From NCBI RefSeq assembly GCF_014205795.1, contig NZ_JACHCN010000009.1:1-64000 (forward strand): 64,000 nucleotides of DNA, in the 5' to 3' direction. The position numbers and the translations under genes are program-made. Source of the stretch: Rhodanobacter sp. MP7CTX1. Lineage in GTDB: Bacteria; Pseudomonadota; Gammaproteobacteria; Xanthomonadales; Rhodanobacteraceae. Below, in pieces: positions 29,704-38,840 of the stretch. The notes under the pieces were generated by a model, which did not search any database, was not told the origin of the DNA, and worked only from the letters and a program-made list of their open reading frames with translations. The stretch's first letter is position 1. Each line of letters begins with the position of its first letter.

Positions 29704-29730
29704 AGCTGCGTATCCGCGCTGTCAAAACCA

Positions 29731-29758
29731 AAACCGGGCAACTCTGCCCGGTTTTTTT
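29731..29758. terminator. terminator between convergent tolC and waaA
   Basis: A perfect 10-bp stem (29731-29740 with 29745-29754), loop ACTC, and a T-run on the plus strand. It should also fold on the minus strand but has a shorter T-tract there. Confidence 0.88.
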
Positions 29759-29787
29759 ATTCGCTATTTCGGCTCGACCTTCCCAAG

Positions 29788-31053
29788 CTATTCCTGCAAC
29801 AACGCATCGATCATCTGCATGATCCGCTGCACCGCCCCGCGCTCGCGATCGAAAACCTGCTGGGCCGCTCGCCCCATTCGATCGCGCTTGGCGGGGTCGC
29901 GCAGAAGCTCAAGCACGTCATGGCCAAGCGCCTCGTTGCTTTCCACACGCTCGGCACCACCTTGCAGCAGCAGGCTGCGAGTGATTTCCTCGAAATTGAA
30001 GGTATGCGGCCCCACCAGCACCGGCGTGGACAAAGCCGCGGGTTCCAGCACGTTGTGGCCGCCGATGGGCACCAGACTGCCACCGACGAAGGCAACCTCG
30101 GCCGCTGAAAAAAACGGCATCAGCTGGCCCATCGCGTCAATCACGAATACCTGATGCGATGGCAGCGGCACCCCGTTGGCACTGCGCGTGGCCACGGTGA
30201 AGCCCAGGCTGCGTACCGATTGTTCGACCATCCGGAACCTCTCCGGATGCCTTGGAGCGAGCAGCAGCAGCGCGTCAGGGAGCCGCTTGAGCACCTGCAG
30301 ATGTGCCTCCAGCACGGCCAGCTCCTCGCCTTCATGGGTGCTGGCAGCCATCCACACCGGGCGTCGCGGCCCCCACTGTTCTCGCATGGCTGCACCGTCG
30401 GCCACGGCGCCCTGCGGTATCGGCATGTCGAACTTCATGTTGCCGATGACCACAACCTGCTGCGGGTCTGCGCCCAGCAAGCGGTAGCGTGCGGCATCCG
30501 TACGCGACTGTGCAGCAATCTTGCGCACACAGCGCAGCGCCGACCGAACCACGCCACGCAAGGGCTTGTAGCCGCGCAACGAGCGCTCGGACAACCGCGC
30601 GTTGACGATCATCAGCGGAATCCCGCGATTGCGGCAGGCGAAATACAGGTTCGGCCAGATTTCGGTCTCCACGATCAAGGCCAGTCGCGGACGCACCTTG
30701 CGCAGGAAGCGACTCACCGCGAACGGCAAGTCGTACGGCAGGTAGACATGAAACACGCTGTCACCAAACAGCTGATGCACGCGCGCCGTACCAGTCGGAG
30801 TCACCGTGGTGATCACCAGCGGCGCATTCGGATAGTCCCGACGCAACGCCTTGATCAGCGGTTCGGCCGCATTCACTTCGCCAACCGAAACTGCATGCAC
30901 CCACAGACTTCCACTGAATCCGGGAGTATCGAAAAATCCGAAGCGCTCGGGCCAGCGTCGATGGTAAGGCCGCGAACGCACGCCGCGCGCAAGCAGTCGC
31001 AGCACCATCAACGGCGTCACCAGGTACATCGCGAGGGTATAGAGATAGCGCAA
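29788..31053 (-). CDS. waaA: 3-deoxy-D-manno-octulosonic acid (Kdo) transferase
   Basis: Adds Kdo to lipid IVA, the first core step in LPS assembly, at the cytoplasmic face of the inner membrane. The 421-residue GT30 protein has an N-terminal membrane anchor (MRYLYTLAMYLVTPLMVLRLL), the catalytic-glutamate motif HAVSVGEVNAAEPLI, VETEIWPNL, NARLSERS and the C-terminal GGSLVPIGGHNVLEPAA loop that binds CMP-Kdo. It is divergent from the acyltransferase gene, which acts on its product. Confidence 0.96.
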   Translation of the reverse strand: MRYLYTLAMYLVTPLMVLRLLARGVRSRPYHRRWPERFGFFDTPGFSGSLWVHAVSVGEVNAAEPLIKALRRDYPNAPLVITTVTPTGTARVHQLFGDSVFHVYLPYDLPFAVSRFLRKVRPRLALIVETEIWPNLYFACRNRGIPLMIVNARLSERSLRGYKPLRGVVRSALRCVRKIAAQSRTDAARYRLLGADPQQVVVIGNMKFDMPIPQGAVADGAAMREQWGPRRPVWMAASTHEGEELAVLEAHLQVLKRLPDALLLLAPRHPERFRMVEQSVRSLGFTVATRSANGVPLPSHQVFVIDAMGQLMPFFSAAEVAFVGGSLVPIGGHNVLEPAALSTPVLVGPHTFNFEEITRSLLLQGGAERVESNEALGHDVLELLRDPAKRDRMGRAAQQVFDRERGAVQRIMQMIDALLQE

Positions 31054-31130
31054 CAGTCGATCCTTGCAACGAACGCGGCAGTATAGCGAGCGCGGCCCAT
31101 GTAAGCCGGATCGCGGCGTGCGCCGCTACA

Positions 31131-32066
31131 ATGCGCACGATGCCCGGTACCCCACGCCCCACCTTCACCCGTTCACTGCTTTCGCCGCGCCAATGGCCGG
31201 CGTGGCTGGGTGCGGGCGTGATCTGGCTGATTGCCCAACTGCCGTACGCCGCGCTGTTATGGCTCGGCCGCCGTCTCGGCGCCCTGGTGCTGCTGACTCC
31301 CTCGGCGCGGCGGCACATCGCCGAAACCAATATCGCGCTGTGCTTTCCGGAGCTCGATGACGCCGCGCGTACCGCCCTGGTCGATGCGAACCTGCGCGAT
31401 ATCGGCCTGATGCTGGTGGAGTTTGCCCTGGGCTGGATGGGCAGCGATCGCAGCATGGCGCGCATACCCACGGTCATTGAGGGACTGGAGCACCTCGAAA
31501 CAGCACGCGCTCAAGGCAAAGGTGTTTTGCTGGTCGGCGGCCACTTCTCGCATCTGGAGCTGTGCGCACGGTTGGTCTCGCAGCGCATCCGCATCTCCGG
31601 CATGTATCGGCGGATGGACTCGGACGTGTTCGAGTGGGCCGTGCTGCGTGCGCGACTGCATTACGCGACGGCCATGTTCGACAAGGACGACATCCGTGGC
31701 ACGGTGAAGCACCTGCGCAGCGGCGGTACGCTTTGGTATGCACCGGATCAGGACATGCGCAGCAAGGACAGCGTGTTCGTGCCGTTCTTTGGCGTGCCGG
31801 CGGCCACCATCAGCGCCACCCATCATCTGGCCAGAATGTCCGGCGCGGTGGTGATCCCGTTCTTCCATCGCCGCCTGCCGGATGGCCAGGGCTATGCCTT
31901 GCGTCTGGGTGCGCCGCTGGAAAACTTCCCCAGTACCGATGTTCTGAACGATACGGCCCGCGTCAACGCTTGCATCGAGCAGATGGTGCGTGAGGCACCT
32001 GAACAGTATCTGTGGGTGCACAAGCGCTTCAAGAGCCGACCGGACGGGCAGCCACCGGTGTACTGA
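31131..32066 (+). CDS. lpxL: lipid A biosynthesis acyltransferase (LpxL/HtrB family)
   Basis: Adds a secondary acyl chain to Kdo2-lipid IVA. The 311-residue protein has an N-terminal hydrophobic segment and the catalytic H-x4-E motif H138FSHLE143. YAPDQDMRSKDSVFVPFFG and PFFHRRLP are family motifs. The start is uncertain: TACAAT at 31127-31132 looks like a -10 box, in which case translation would begin at ATG 31140. It is divergent from waaA and followed by glycan genes. LpxL versus LpxM cannot be told from sequence alone. Confidence 0.88.
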   Translation: MRTMPGTPRPTFTRSLLSPRQWPAWLGAGVIWLIAQLPYAALLWLGRRLGALVLLTPSARRHIAETNIALCFPELDDAARTALVDANLRDIGLMLVEFALGWMGSDRSMARIPTVIEGLEHLETARAQGKGVLLVGGHFSHLELCARLVSQRIRISGMYRRMDSDVFEWAVLRARLHYATAMFDKDDIRGTVKHLRSGGTLWYAPDQDMRSKDSVFVPFFGVPAATISATHHLARMSGAVVIPFFHRRLPDGQGYALRLGAPLENFPSTDVLNDTARVNACIEQMVREAPEQYLWVHKRFKSRPDGQPPVY

Positions 32067-32175
32067 GTTCGACAGATTGGCGACAGGAGGTCGCCGGAAA
32101 ATCACCGCCTGATCACCATCTCTCGCGGCAATGACAACTACTCGTACTGGACCGTCACGGAAGAGCGTCCGAAGC

Positions 32176-32937
32176 ATGAATTACCCTGCGCAATCGTCCG
32201 CGGCGCCTGTTTCCATGGCGCCCATTCCTATCCTGATGTATCACAATATCGCGCCGGCGCCTCGCGATATTCGTGTTTACCGCAGTCTCTACGTGAGCCC
32301 GCGCGCATTCGCACGTCAGATGTGGCTGCTGCGACGGCTCGGTTATGTCGGACTGTCGATGACTGCGGCTGCACCCTATCTGCGCGGCGAGCGCGAGGGT
32401 CGCGTCGCAGTGATCACCCTCGACGATGGCTACGCGGACAATCTTCAGGCCGCCATGCCCGTGCTGCAACGCTTCGGATTCGGCGCGACCTGCTATGTCG
32501 TGAGTGGCCAGATCGGTCAACACAACCGTTGGGATGCGGAGCGACTAGGCGTGAGCAAGCCGCTGATGACAGCCGAGCAACTGCGCGAGTGGCATGCCGG
32601 CGGGATGGAAATCGGCGCCCATACGCGCACCCATCCCCGACTGACGCAATGCGACGAGACGCAGCTGCGTAATGAGATCCATGGCAGCAAGGCCGAGCTG
32701 GAAGACCTTCTGGCACTGCCCGTAAGCCAGTTCTGCTACCCCTATGGCGACTACGACGATCGCGTGGTGGGGATGACCCGTGAAGCAGGCTTCGCGGCCG
32801 CGACGACAACCCACCGTGGCCGCGCCATTCCCGGCACTGATCCATGGCGGCTGCCGCGCATACAGGTTGCCCGGCACCACCTGTTGCCGCAATTCGGAAT
32901 GAAGATCCTTTCTGGCTACGAGGATCGCCGCGAATGA
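32176..32937 (+). CDS. polysaccharide deacetylase family protein (NodB domain)
   Basis: A carbohydrate esterase 4-type protein of about 253 residues that would remove N- or O-acetyl groups from a surface glycan. The metal site is visible as TLDDGYADN and the H-x3-H motif in IGAHTRTHPRL; FCYPYGDYDD is motif 3. No clear signal peptide is present, suggesting a cytoplasmic reaction or an unusual export route. I chose ATG 32176; ATG 32131 is possible but lacks an SD. Its TGA overlaps the next gene's ATG (ATGA at 32934-32937), linking it to the glycosyltransferase. Confidence 0.86.
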   Translation: MNYPAQSSAAPVSMAPIPILMYHNIAPAPRDIRVYRSLYVSPRAFARQMWLLRRLGYVGLSMTAAAPYLRGEREGRVAVITLDDGYADNLQAAMPVLQRFGFGATCYVVSGQIGQHNRWDAERLGVSKPLMTAEQLREWHAGGMEIGAHTRTHPRLTQCDETQLRNEIHGSKAELEDLLALPVSQFCYPYGDYDDRVVGMTREAGFAAATTTHRGRAIPGTDPWRLPRIQVARHHLLPQFGMKILSGYEDRRE

Positions 32938-34076
32938 CTGCGGCGCCCATGAAATTCCTGTTCGTCGGCACCAATCCCGAACACACCGGTGCGGCGACCC
33001 ATTTTGTGGCACTGGCGCAGGCCATGGCCGAGGCCGGACACGACGTCAGTGCGGTGGTCTATCCGGACGGCCTGATTGCACAGGGCCTGGCGGCATCGAA
33101 CGTGCGCCTGTACTACGCCAAGTTTCGCAATGCGTTCGACCCGCGCGGCTATCGCGCCGTCATCGCCGCTATCAGGCAGCACCGACCCGACTGGCTCATC
33201 GGCAATTTCGGCAAAGAATATTGGCCGCTGATTTTTTGCGGTCGACTGATGAAGGTGAAGGTCGCCCTGTTCCGGCATCGCACACCGGCGATGAGCCGCA
33301 TCTCCGGTTATCTGCTGCCACGTCTTGCGCAACGTTTCTTCGCGGTTTCCAACTACGCGCGCCAGGCCTATCTCGACTGGGGAGTTCCTCCACAGCTCGT
33401 GCAGATTTTGCACAACCCGGTGGACATGGCCTTGTATCAGCCTTCCACCAGTCAGCGTGCTGAAATCCGGAATCAGCTAGGCCTGGATGATGACTCGATC
33501 GTGGTCGGCTACTTCGGGCGCATGAGTGAAGGCAAGGGCATCTTCACCCTGCTTGAGGCCGCCAACGCGGCCATGCTCATCGAGCCAAAGCTGCATTGCC
33601 TGTGGGTCGGCGATGGTCCTGACGCGGCGCTGTTGCGCGAGCGTATAGCCGCCCAACTGCAGACGGCGCATCGACATCACTTCACCGGCTGGGTGCATGA
33701 CGTGCACCCTTACTATAAAGCGATTTCCGTGCTGGCCTTCCCCTCGAAACTGCCCGAAACGTTCGGCCGCGTCGCGGTCGAGGCACAGGCATGCGAGGTT
33801 CCCGTACTGGGTAGTGATATCGGCGGCGTACCAGAAACTTTGCAGGCCGGCGTCACCGGCTTCCTACTGCCGCCCATCGATGTCGATGCGTGGCGCGAAG
33901 CGATCCTGGCGATGACCGATAACGACCGTCGTCAGACAATGGGAGCGGCGGCGAGAGAGTTCGTCGCACAGCATTTCAGCACCACGGTCATCGCCGAAGA
34001 GTTCGCAAATAACTTGACCGGCAATCCTCCCGCTGTGGGCGCATCCCGCGCCAGCTCGGGTATGCACTTGGGCTGA
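32934..34076 (+). CDS. glycosyltransferase family 4 protein
   Basis: A 380-residue GT-B retaining glycosyltransferase. The N-terminal acceptor domain starts MKFLFVGTNPEHTGAATHFVALAQAMAEAGHDV. The C-terminal donor domain has VGYFGRMSEGKGIFTLLEA and the E-x7-E motif in PETFGRVAVEAQA, followed by VLGSDIGGVPE. It probably transfers a sugar to a lipid-linked or LPS-core glycan in the cytoplasm. The start overlaps the deacetylase stop by 4 nt (ATGA), so both act on the same product in all likelihood. Donor and acceptor are unknown. Confidence 0.9.
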   Translation: MTAAPMKFLFVGTNPEHTGAATHFVALAQAMAEAGHDVSAVVYPDGLIAQGLAASNVRLYYAKFRNAFDPRGYRAVIAAIRQHRPDWLIGNFGKEYWPLIFCGRLMKVKVALFRHRTPAMSRISGYLLPRLAQRFFAVSNYARQAYLDWGVPPQLVQILHNPVDMALYQPSTSQRAEIRNQLGLDDDSIVVGYFGRMSEGKGIFTLLEAANAAMLIEPKLHCLWVGDGPDAALLRERIAAQLQTAHRHHFTGWVHDVHPYYKAISVLAFPSKLPETFGRVAVEAQACEVPVLGSDIGGVPETLQAGVTGFLLPPIDVDAWREAILAMTDNDRRQTMGAAAREFVAQHFSTTVIAEEFANNLTGNPPAVGASRASSGMHLG

Positions 34077-34106
34077 CCCATCGAAAAGTGGGACGGCTTG
34101 GGTGAC

Positions 34107-34880
34107 TCAGCAGGAAATCTCAAAAACACAGGCGGCCGCACCGTCGCCGTGACAGCTCGTCTCGCGCACGAATAACGAAGGCGATGCCACCGGCTCGGCC
34201 AGCAACCCCTCGATGAAGCCGCAGAAAAACCGGCCGCCTGACGCGCCTCCGGTTTGGCATAGCGGGCAGTCGCGGATATGCAATCGCTCGTTATCCACCT
34301 CGGTGGAAACCAGCTTACGCAGTGCCGGCAACGCAACCCGCTTGATGGCGTCGGCTAGTCCAAGCTTGGCGCCCAGTTCGAAATCGCGCCTGTAGACCCA
34401 GCGACCGATGCGACGGCCCGCAAGGTACAGCGAGGCATCACGCGCCTCGGGATGCAGTGCGTGTCCAAGCTTGATCAGCAAGGGGAATATGCCGGGATAT
34501 TCCCTGGCCAGATTCGGCAGAACCCGCTCGACCGACGCTATGTCGGCACCTGTGGCGACCGGTGTGAATGTCGCCGCTGATGCACGCGCCAAGGCAGCAG
34601 GGCGCTTCCTTCCGGCAATGAACGTTGCACGGTTTGCCGAAGCGGATTCGTACGGTATCGACTCGAAGCTCAGTACACCCGGATGCGTGCCCAGTGCGTC
34701 TTCCAGCGCCAATTGGCGCTCGTCGGGGCCGCGCAACACCATGATCAGGCTCGCCCCTCGCGCCTCCTGGGTCAGGCGCTGTCGCAACAGCGCATAACCA
34801 TACTCGTAGACGACACGACCGAGCTCCACCAGCAGCCCTTCCCTGCGCATGGATACCACCCGTATCTCCAACTCAGCCAT
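34107..34880 (-). CDS. V4R-domain protein with ACT-like N-terminus
   Basis: A 257-residue protein. Residues 1-80 look like an ACT-type regulatory fold (MAELEIRVVSMRREGLLVELGRVVYEYGYALLRQRL). The C-terminal half carries a V4R (vinyl-4-reductase) domain with its cysteine pattern: RDCPLCQTGG, FFCGFIEGLL, RETSCHGDGAAACVFEI. V4R domains are related to the H-NOX fold and bind small hydrophobic ligands or metals in sensors and tetrapyrrole enzymes. The ATG at 34880 has a purine-rich SD (GGGGGGAATC). It is convergent with the glycosyltransferase gene. No DNA-binding or catalytic domain is visible; a ligand-sensing role is inferred. Confidence 0.78.
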   Translation of the reverse strand: MAELEIRVVSMRREGLLVELGRVVYEYGYALLRQRLTQEARGASLIMVLRGPDERQLALEDALGTHPGVLSFESIPYESASANRATFIAGRKRPAALARASAATFTPVATGADIASVERVLPNLAREYPGIFPLLIKLGHALHPEARDASLYLAGRRIGRWVYRRDFELGAKLGLADAIKRVALPALRKLVSTEVDNERLHIRDCPLCQTGGASGGRFFCGFIEGLLAEPVASPSLFVRETSCHGDGAAACVFEISC

Positions 34881-35433
34881 GATTCCCCCCGAAATCAAGC
34901 CAACCATCGATCAAGTTTTCAGCCACGAATGTGAGCTAACTCCGCACGCCCAACCCTTTGTTCGCATGAAAAATGGAATGTGCATCAGATGAGCCGGGTG
35001 CCACCGCAAAATCTTTTAAATTCAGACGTCTGGACGTCTGGAATGCCCGGCTGAGAGACATGCCCTGGGGTAGCGGATTGCCGACCCCATGAGTCCCCGG
35101 CAACAAAAGGATGGCGTCCGAGGCCGCAAGCTTAGCGCTCTCTGGCACGAGCCAGAGAGGGAACCAGGGTCTCTGCGCCCGCCGCCTCCAGGACGACGTT
35201 GGCGACCGCCGCGGCGGCCGCAGCATGGCGCGAAGCGAAAGCTGCGCTTCCGTCCGCGCCACGCCACGCCTGCCTTTATCAAACCATGGCTTATGGCCAC
35301 TCAGGAGGTTCCATCCAGCATCGGCTGACGCGGCCGCTGCGCCTCAATTTGGCCTGCGCCTGGGATTGCTGGAGAGTCCGCTATCGATCCAGCGGGCTTT
35401 CACCCGTCACTGCATCATTCGTGCAGGCCGCTC
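34881..35433. other. 550-nt non-coding region with stem-loops
   Basis: No gene is supported on either strand: the open frames are Arg/Pro-rich, lack SDs and resemble nothing. Instead it holds the tandem met-box-like palindrome at 35024-35039 enclosed by GAGCCGGG (34991-34998) and CCCGGCTG (35046-35053), then TGGGGT...ACCCCA (35076-35099) and a perfect 9-bp hairpin CTCTCTGGC-ACGA-GCCAGAGAG (about 35138-35159). This succession of hairpins suggests a structured RNA or regulatory leader on the plus strand, yet no plus-strand gene follows. Confidence 0.5.
35024..35039. promoter_or_regulatory. tandem met-box-like palindrome
   Basis: AGACGTCT followed directly by GGACGTCT. The first 8-mer is the exact MetJ operator consensus (AGACGTCT) and the second differs at one base, with the 8-bp phasing MetJ uses. 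Whether this organism has MetJ is unknown; xanthomonads are usually thought to use other methionine regulators. Confidence 0.5.
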
Positions 35434-35868
35434 TCAGTGCCTGTTGTCATGGCCGTCATCATGCCCATGTTCGTCGCCGTTGCTTACATGGCCACGCCCA
35501 TCGCGCATTTCATTGCCTCTGAAGTTGGCAACCCGTTCAGGGTGCCTCGATGGATCGGCTCTCTCGCCACGCGCGGGCATCGGACCGCGATAGCCACGCT
35601 GCGCATCGTAGTGATTGTCTACATGACCATGGAAGTTGCCGTGTCCACGAAACCACGGGCCAGCGCCGATGAAGACACCTCCGGTAAACCACTCCGGTCC
35701 GTAGTAGCCGTAGGGCGCGCAGGGGTAGGGATTGTAGTCGTAGTAGCCGTAGGGACATTCCGGGGCGACGCCGACACGGATGACAACCTGAGCTTCTACC
35801 TTCGGAGCGGTCGCTGTGAAGCACGCTGCGGCAACGGCTGCCAAAGCGAGATATTTGAATGTTTTCAT
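35434..35868 (-). CDS. small exported Tyr/Gly/His-rich protein
   Basis: A 144-residue protein with a Sec signal peptide (MKTFKYLALAAVAAACFTATAPKVEA). The mature part starts QVVIRVGVAPECPYGYYDYNPYPCAPYGYYGPEWFTGGVFIGAGPWFRG, a pattern found in conserved hypothetical proteins of proteobacteria and acidobacteria. It ends in a His/Asp/Gly-rich tail (about 20 residues, HGHDDGHDNRH) that could bind metal. Two cysteines may form a disulfide. The ATG at 35868 follows GGAGAAAAGC, an excellent SD. Function unknown; periplasmic or secreted location is predicted. Confidence 0.8.
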   Translation of the reverse strand: MKTFKYLALAAVAAACFTATAPKVEAQVVIRVGVAPECPYGYYDYNPYPCAPYGYYGPEWFTGGVFIGAGPWFRGHGNFHGHVDNHYDAQRGYRGPMPARGERADPSRHPERVANFRGNEMRDGRGHVSNGDEHGHDDGHDNRH

Positions 35869-36474
35869 GCTTTTCTCCGCACGACCGTCAGGGTCAGGAT
35901 TGACCTGCCCCAAGTTAGTTGACCAAGAGGACTCGGATCGTCGTGATCCAAGAAGAGGGATACATCTGCTGTCGGCTGCGTCTTCCCAAACGCGACAGAT
36001 ATCTTGTCAGCGCCGACTGAGCTCAGCGTCCGCCAAGTTGCGTGATGATCGTGTCTGCATCGCAACGCGCAACTGAATGTCCCTTGTACGGTTGTACTCA
36101 TTCAACAACTGGTGGCAGGAAGGACTTCAAGACGATCTGATTGCAATGGGATCGCATCTCACGAATTCGTGTGGCCGTGGATCGCTGATTGTCTCGGGAC
36201 GAGCACCGATGCCTTGAAGCCCTTTTACAGCCCCAAGATCAAACGCCCCGTTTTCGTTGGGCCCCTGATCTTGAATGGGAGACTGGGACTGTTCGGCCCA
36301 TTCAAAGCCGAACTCCGCTTCGCGGGGCCAGCCTGCAGAAGTCCCTGTCGTTCCTTATGACTAGTCGACCGGAAAGGCGGAATGCAGAAGCGAACATCGG
36401 CGCAGCCGATGGCCCAAGGGCGAGGCATCGGAGGTGCCTGGTCACTAGCCTCGCCTCCTTTCCCCAGCCAAAAC
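35869..36474. other. 600-nt stretch without a recognisable gene
   Basis: Open frames here are short, overlapping and without SDs or family likeness. An imperfect hairpin (AAGATCA...TGATCTT, about 36235-36273) is present. The region may hold decayed coding sequence beside the tRNA gene, but nothing can be identified. Confidence 0.45.
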
Positions 36475-36501
36475 AAAAAACCCGCCACGAGGGCGGGTTT
36501 T
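36475..36501 (-). terminator. terminator of tRNA-Gln
   Basis: Perfect 10-bp stem (36477-36486 with 36492-36501), loop CTCGT, then a T-run on the minus strand immediately after the tRNA 3' end. Confidence 0.9.
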
Positions 36502-36507
36502 CTGTTT

Positions 36508-36581
36508 TGGCTGGGAGACTAGGATTCGAACCTAGATAGACAGCGTCAGAGGCTGTCGTCCTACCGTTAGACGATCTCCCA
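36508..36581 (-). tRNA. tRNA-Gln (anticodon CUG)
   Basis: The minus strand folds into a complete cloverleaf: acceptor TGGGAGA paired with TCTCCCA, a D arm, anticodon stem ACAGC/GCTGT with loop CTCTGAC (anticodon CTG), and T arm CTAGG-TTCGAAT-CCTAG. The U1-A72 pair is characteristic of glutamine tRNAs. The CCA end is encoded (36508-36510). It reads CAG codons. Confidence 0.95.
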
Positions 36582-36650
36582 AAAACTACTGGATCGATGC
36601 GCTCTGACTTTTGTGCATCGAACCGACAAACGCGATTTCCGTGACAGGAA

Positions 36651-37043
36651 TTAGCGCTTGGAGAACTGGGTCGCGCGACGCGCCTTGTGCAGACCAACCT
36701 TCTTGCGCTCGACTTCGCGGGCATCGCGGGTAACAAAACCAGCTTTGCGCAGCGGCGACTTCAGGCTTTCGTCGTACTCGATCAGCGCGCGGGCAATGCC
36801 CAGACGGATCGCACCGGCCTGACCGGTGATGCCGCCGCCGGCGACGGTGACCGTGATGTCGAACTTGCTGGTGTTCTCGGTCAGTTCGAGCGGCTGGCGC
36901 ACGATCATGCACGAGGTCTCGCGACCGAAGAACTGCTCAAGTGACTTGCCGTTGACCACGATCTCGCCCTTGCCCTTGCGCAGGAACACGCGGGCGGCGG
37001 AGGTTTTGCGGCGGCCGGTGCCGTAATTCTGCTGGATCGTCAT
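36651..37043 (-). CDS. rpsI: 30S ribosomal protein S9
   Basis: A 130-residue ribosomal protein of the small-subunit head that contacts P-site tRNA. It shows [26 protein letters not shown] near the start, the [19 protein letters not shown] core and the conserved basic tail ending in SKR, which reaches the tRNA. It follows rplM with a 9-nt gap, the normal bacterial order, and both share a promoter upstream of rplM. Confidence 0.98.
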   Translation of the reverse strand: MTIQQNYGTGRRKTSAARVFLRKGKGEIVVNGKSLEQFFGRETSCMIVRQPLELTENTSKFDITVTVAGGGITGQAGAIRLGIARALIEYDESLKSPLRKAGFVTRDAREVERKKVGLHKARRATQFSKR

Positions 37044-37052
37044 GATAATTCC

Positions 37053-37481
37053 TTAGAGTTCCAGCGCCTGCGGCTGCTGTGCGATATGCGGATGCTCGGC
37101 GCCGCCGTACACCTTGAGCTTGCGATACATCTCGCGGCCCAGCGGGTTCTTCGGCAGCATGCCCTTGACGGCGATCTCGATCACGCGCTCCGGATAGGTC
37201 GCCAGCAGGTCCTTCAGACTCGTGGTCTTCAGGTTGCCGATGTAGCCGGTGTAGCGGTGGTACTTCTTGTCGTCCAGCTTGGCACCGGTGACGGCCACCT
37301 TCTGCGCGTTGATCACCACGATATAATCGCCGGTGTCGCAATGCGGGGTGTATTCCGGCTTGTGCTTGCCGCGCAGACGACGAGCGATTTCAGTCGACAG
37401 GCGACCGAGCGTCTTGTTCGTGGCGTCAACCACGAACCAGTCGCGCTTGACGTTGTCTGCATTGGCGCTAAACGTTTTCAT
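37053..37481 (-). CDS. rplM: 50S ribosomal protein L13
   Basis: A 142-residue early-assembly protein of the large subunit. Signatures include [59 protein letters not shown] and [19 protein letters not shown]. Length and start match E. coli L13. It leads the rplM-rpsI operon. In E. coli this operon is autoregulated through its leader, but no such element could be judged here. Confidence 0.98.
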   Translation of the reverse strand: MKTFSANADNVKRDWFVVDATNKTLGRLSTEIARRLRGKHKPEYTPHCDTGDYIVVINAQKVAVTGAKLDDKKYHRYTGYIGNLKTTSLKDLLATYPERVIEIAVKGMLPKNPLGREMYRKLKVYGGAEHPHIAQQPQALEL

Positions 37482-37611
37482 TTCAGAATACCTAGTCTGC
37501 CGCCGTCAGGCGGTACACGTAATCGGTGGAACAAAGGCGCGAGATGATAGCGGAGCTGTCATGCATGGCGCAAGCCCACCGACCGGCGGGCTGTGAGCTG
37601 GCAATGATAGC

Positions 37612-38826
37612 ATGACCAGCATGCCGCTTGAAAAGTCCCCCGTAAGCTTGGCTTCCGGCCGCATTGTCGAGCTGGCCGACCAGTGCGTGCAATGCGGGCT
37701 GTGCCTGCCGGTTTGTCCCACGTACGCGCTGGACCGCAACGAGGCGGAATCGCCGCGCGGCCGGATCGCGATCGCCGCTGCACTGGCTCGCCGCCAGGCC
37801 AGCCCCAGCACCACATTGCGCGAACACCTGGATCATTGTCTGGGCTGCCTGAATTGCGAAAAGGTGTGTCCGGCCAACGTGCAATACGGCGAATTGCTGA
37901 TCGAGACGCGAGCTCTGTTGGGGCCGGCTCCGCAACGCCCGCGCCAATTACTGAACCTGATCAGCCGCCCTGCATCGATGCGCCGGCTACGTCGGGTCGG
38001 CGGCTGGCTGGCCTTTGCTCGCTGGAAAAACTGGCTAACTGACGTGCTGCCGACCCGTTCAGCATGGCGCACCGCCTTGCTTACGATGCCTTCCAGCGCC
38101 CCAGCCGCACCGGTTCGTGCCAGCCGAGAGGCCCGTGGAAAATCACCGTTGGCACTGTTTCCCGGTTGCGTGGCCAGCGTCGATGACGCGCAAGCGCAAC
38201 AGGCGGCCATCACCCTGCTCGAGGCTGCGGGATTTCAGGTGAGCGTGCTGCCCGCGTTTTGTTGCGGCGCGATGGACCTGCATGGCGGCGCAGCGGACTC
38301 CGCCGAACAGGCCGCACAGCGTGTACGCCAGGCCTGGACGGCCAGTGGAGCGACCCAGCTCATCTCCGTGACGCCCGGCTGCCTCGGCACGTTGCGCCGC
38401 GCGCTTCCCGGCGTGAGCGTGATCGATCCGCTGGAACTGTTGGCAACACATGCCGATCGACTGCGCTTCCGACCGCTGGCGCAAAGAATCGCGCTGCATC
38501 TGCCGTGCACCCAGATCAATGTGGCGCGCAGCGATGGCGCACTATGGCAGCTGCTGCGCCGCGTGCCCGAGCTCGAGGTAATGTTGCTGCCACGGCCACC
38601 GTATTGCTGCGGAGCAGCCGGCAGTCACCTGCTGGAGTTTCCCGAACGTGCCGCGCAACTGCGTGACGACACGCTGCGTCAGGCCGCCCCACTGGAACCG
38701 CAGCGTCTGCTGTCGTCCAATATCGGCTGCCGTCTGCATCTGGCCGTCGGCATCGATGCGCAGGGCTTGAATTGGTTGCACCAGCATCCACTGACCTTGC
38801 TGGCACAACAACTGGAACCCCATTGA
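37612..38826 (+). CDS. glcF: glycolate oxidase iron-sulfur subunit-like protein
   Basis: A 404-residue protein with two 4Fe-4S ferredoxin motifs ([12 protein letters not shown] at about 25-36 and [12 protein letters not shown] at about 76-87) and two CCG domains ([18 protein letters not shown]) as in GlcF and heterodisulfide-reductase-like subunits. It would pass electrons from a flavin dehydrogenase subunit to the membrane quinone pool. No glcD/glcE genes are adjacent, so the partner is elsewhere or it serves another 2-hydroxyacid oxidase. It is 14 nt ahead of coq7, a neighbourhood consistent with quinone metabolism. Start ATG 37612 or 37621. Confidence 0.85.
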   Translation: MTSMPLEKSPVSLASGRIVELADQCVQCGLCLPVCPTYALDRNEAESPRGRIAIAAALARRQASPSTTLREHLDHCLGCLNCEKVCPANVQYGELLIETRALLGPAPQRPRQLLNLISRPASMRRLRRVGGWLAFARWKNWLTDVLPTRSAWRTALLTMPSSAPAAPVRASREARGKSPLALFPGCVASVDDAQAQQAAITLLEAAGFQVSVLPAFCCGAMDLHGGAADSAEQAAQRVRQAWTASGATQLISVTPGCLGTLRRALPGVSVIDPLELLATHADRLRFRPLAQRIALHLPCTQINVARSDGALWQLLRRVPELEVMLLPRPPYCCGAAGSHLLEFPERAAQLRDDTLRQAAPLEPQRLLSSNIGCRLHLAVGIDAQGLNWLHQHPLTLLAQQLEPH

Positions 38827-38840
38827 ATCAGGAAGCATCC

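Noticed and set aside
34980-35110. SAM-I riboswitch
   Set aside because: CTGAGAGA and CCCCGGCAAC recall SAM-I core pieces, but the order and pairing do not fit and no methionine gene follows.
35290-35320. Cobalamin riboswitch (GCCACT and CAGGAGG)
   Set aside because: The two conserved boxes are too close together and the rest of the aptamer is missing.
36277-36300. Partial duplicate of the tRNA-Gln 3' end (TGGGAGACT...)
   Set aside because: Only nine bases match consecutively; too short to call an attachment-site repeat.
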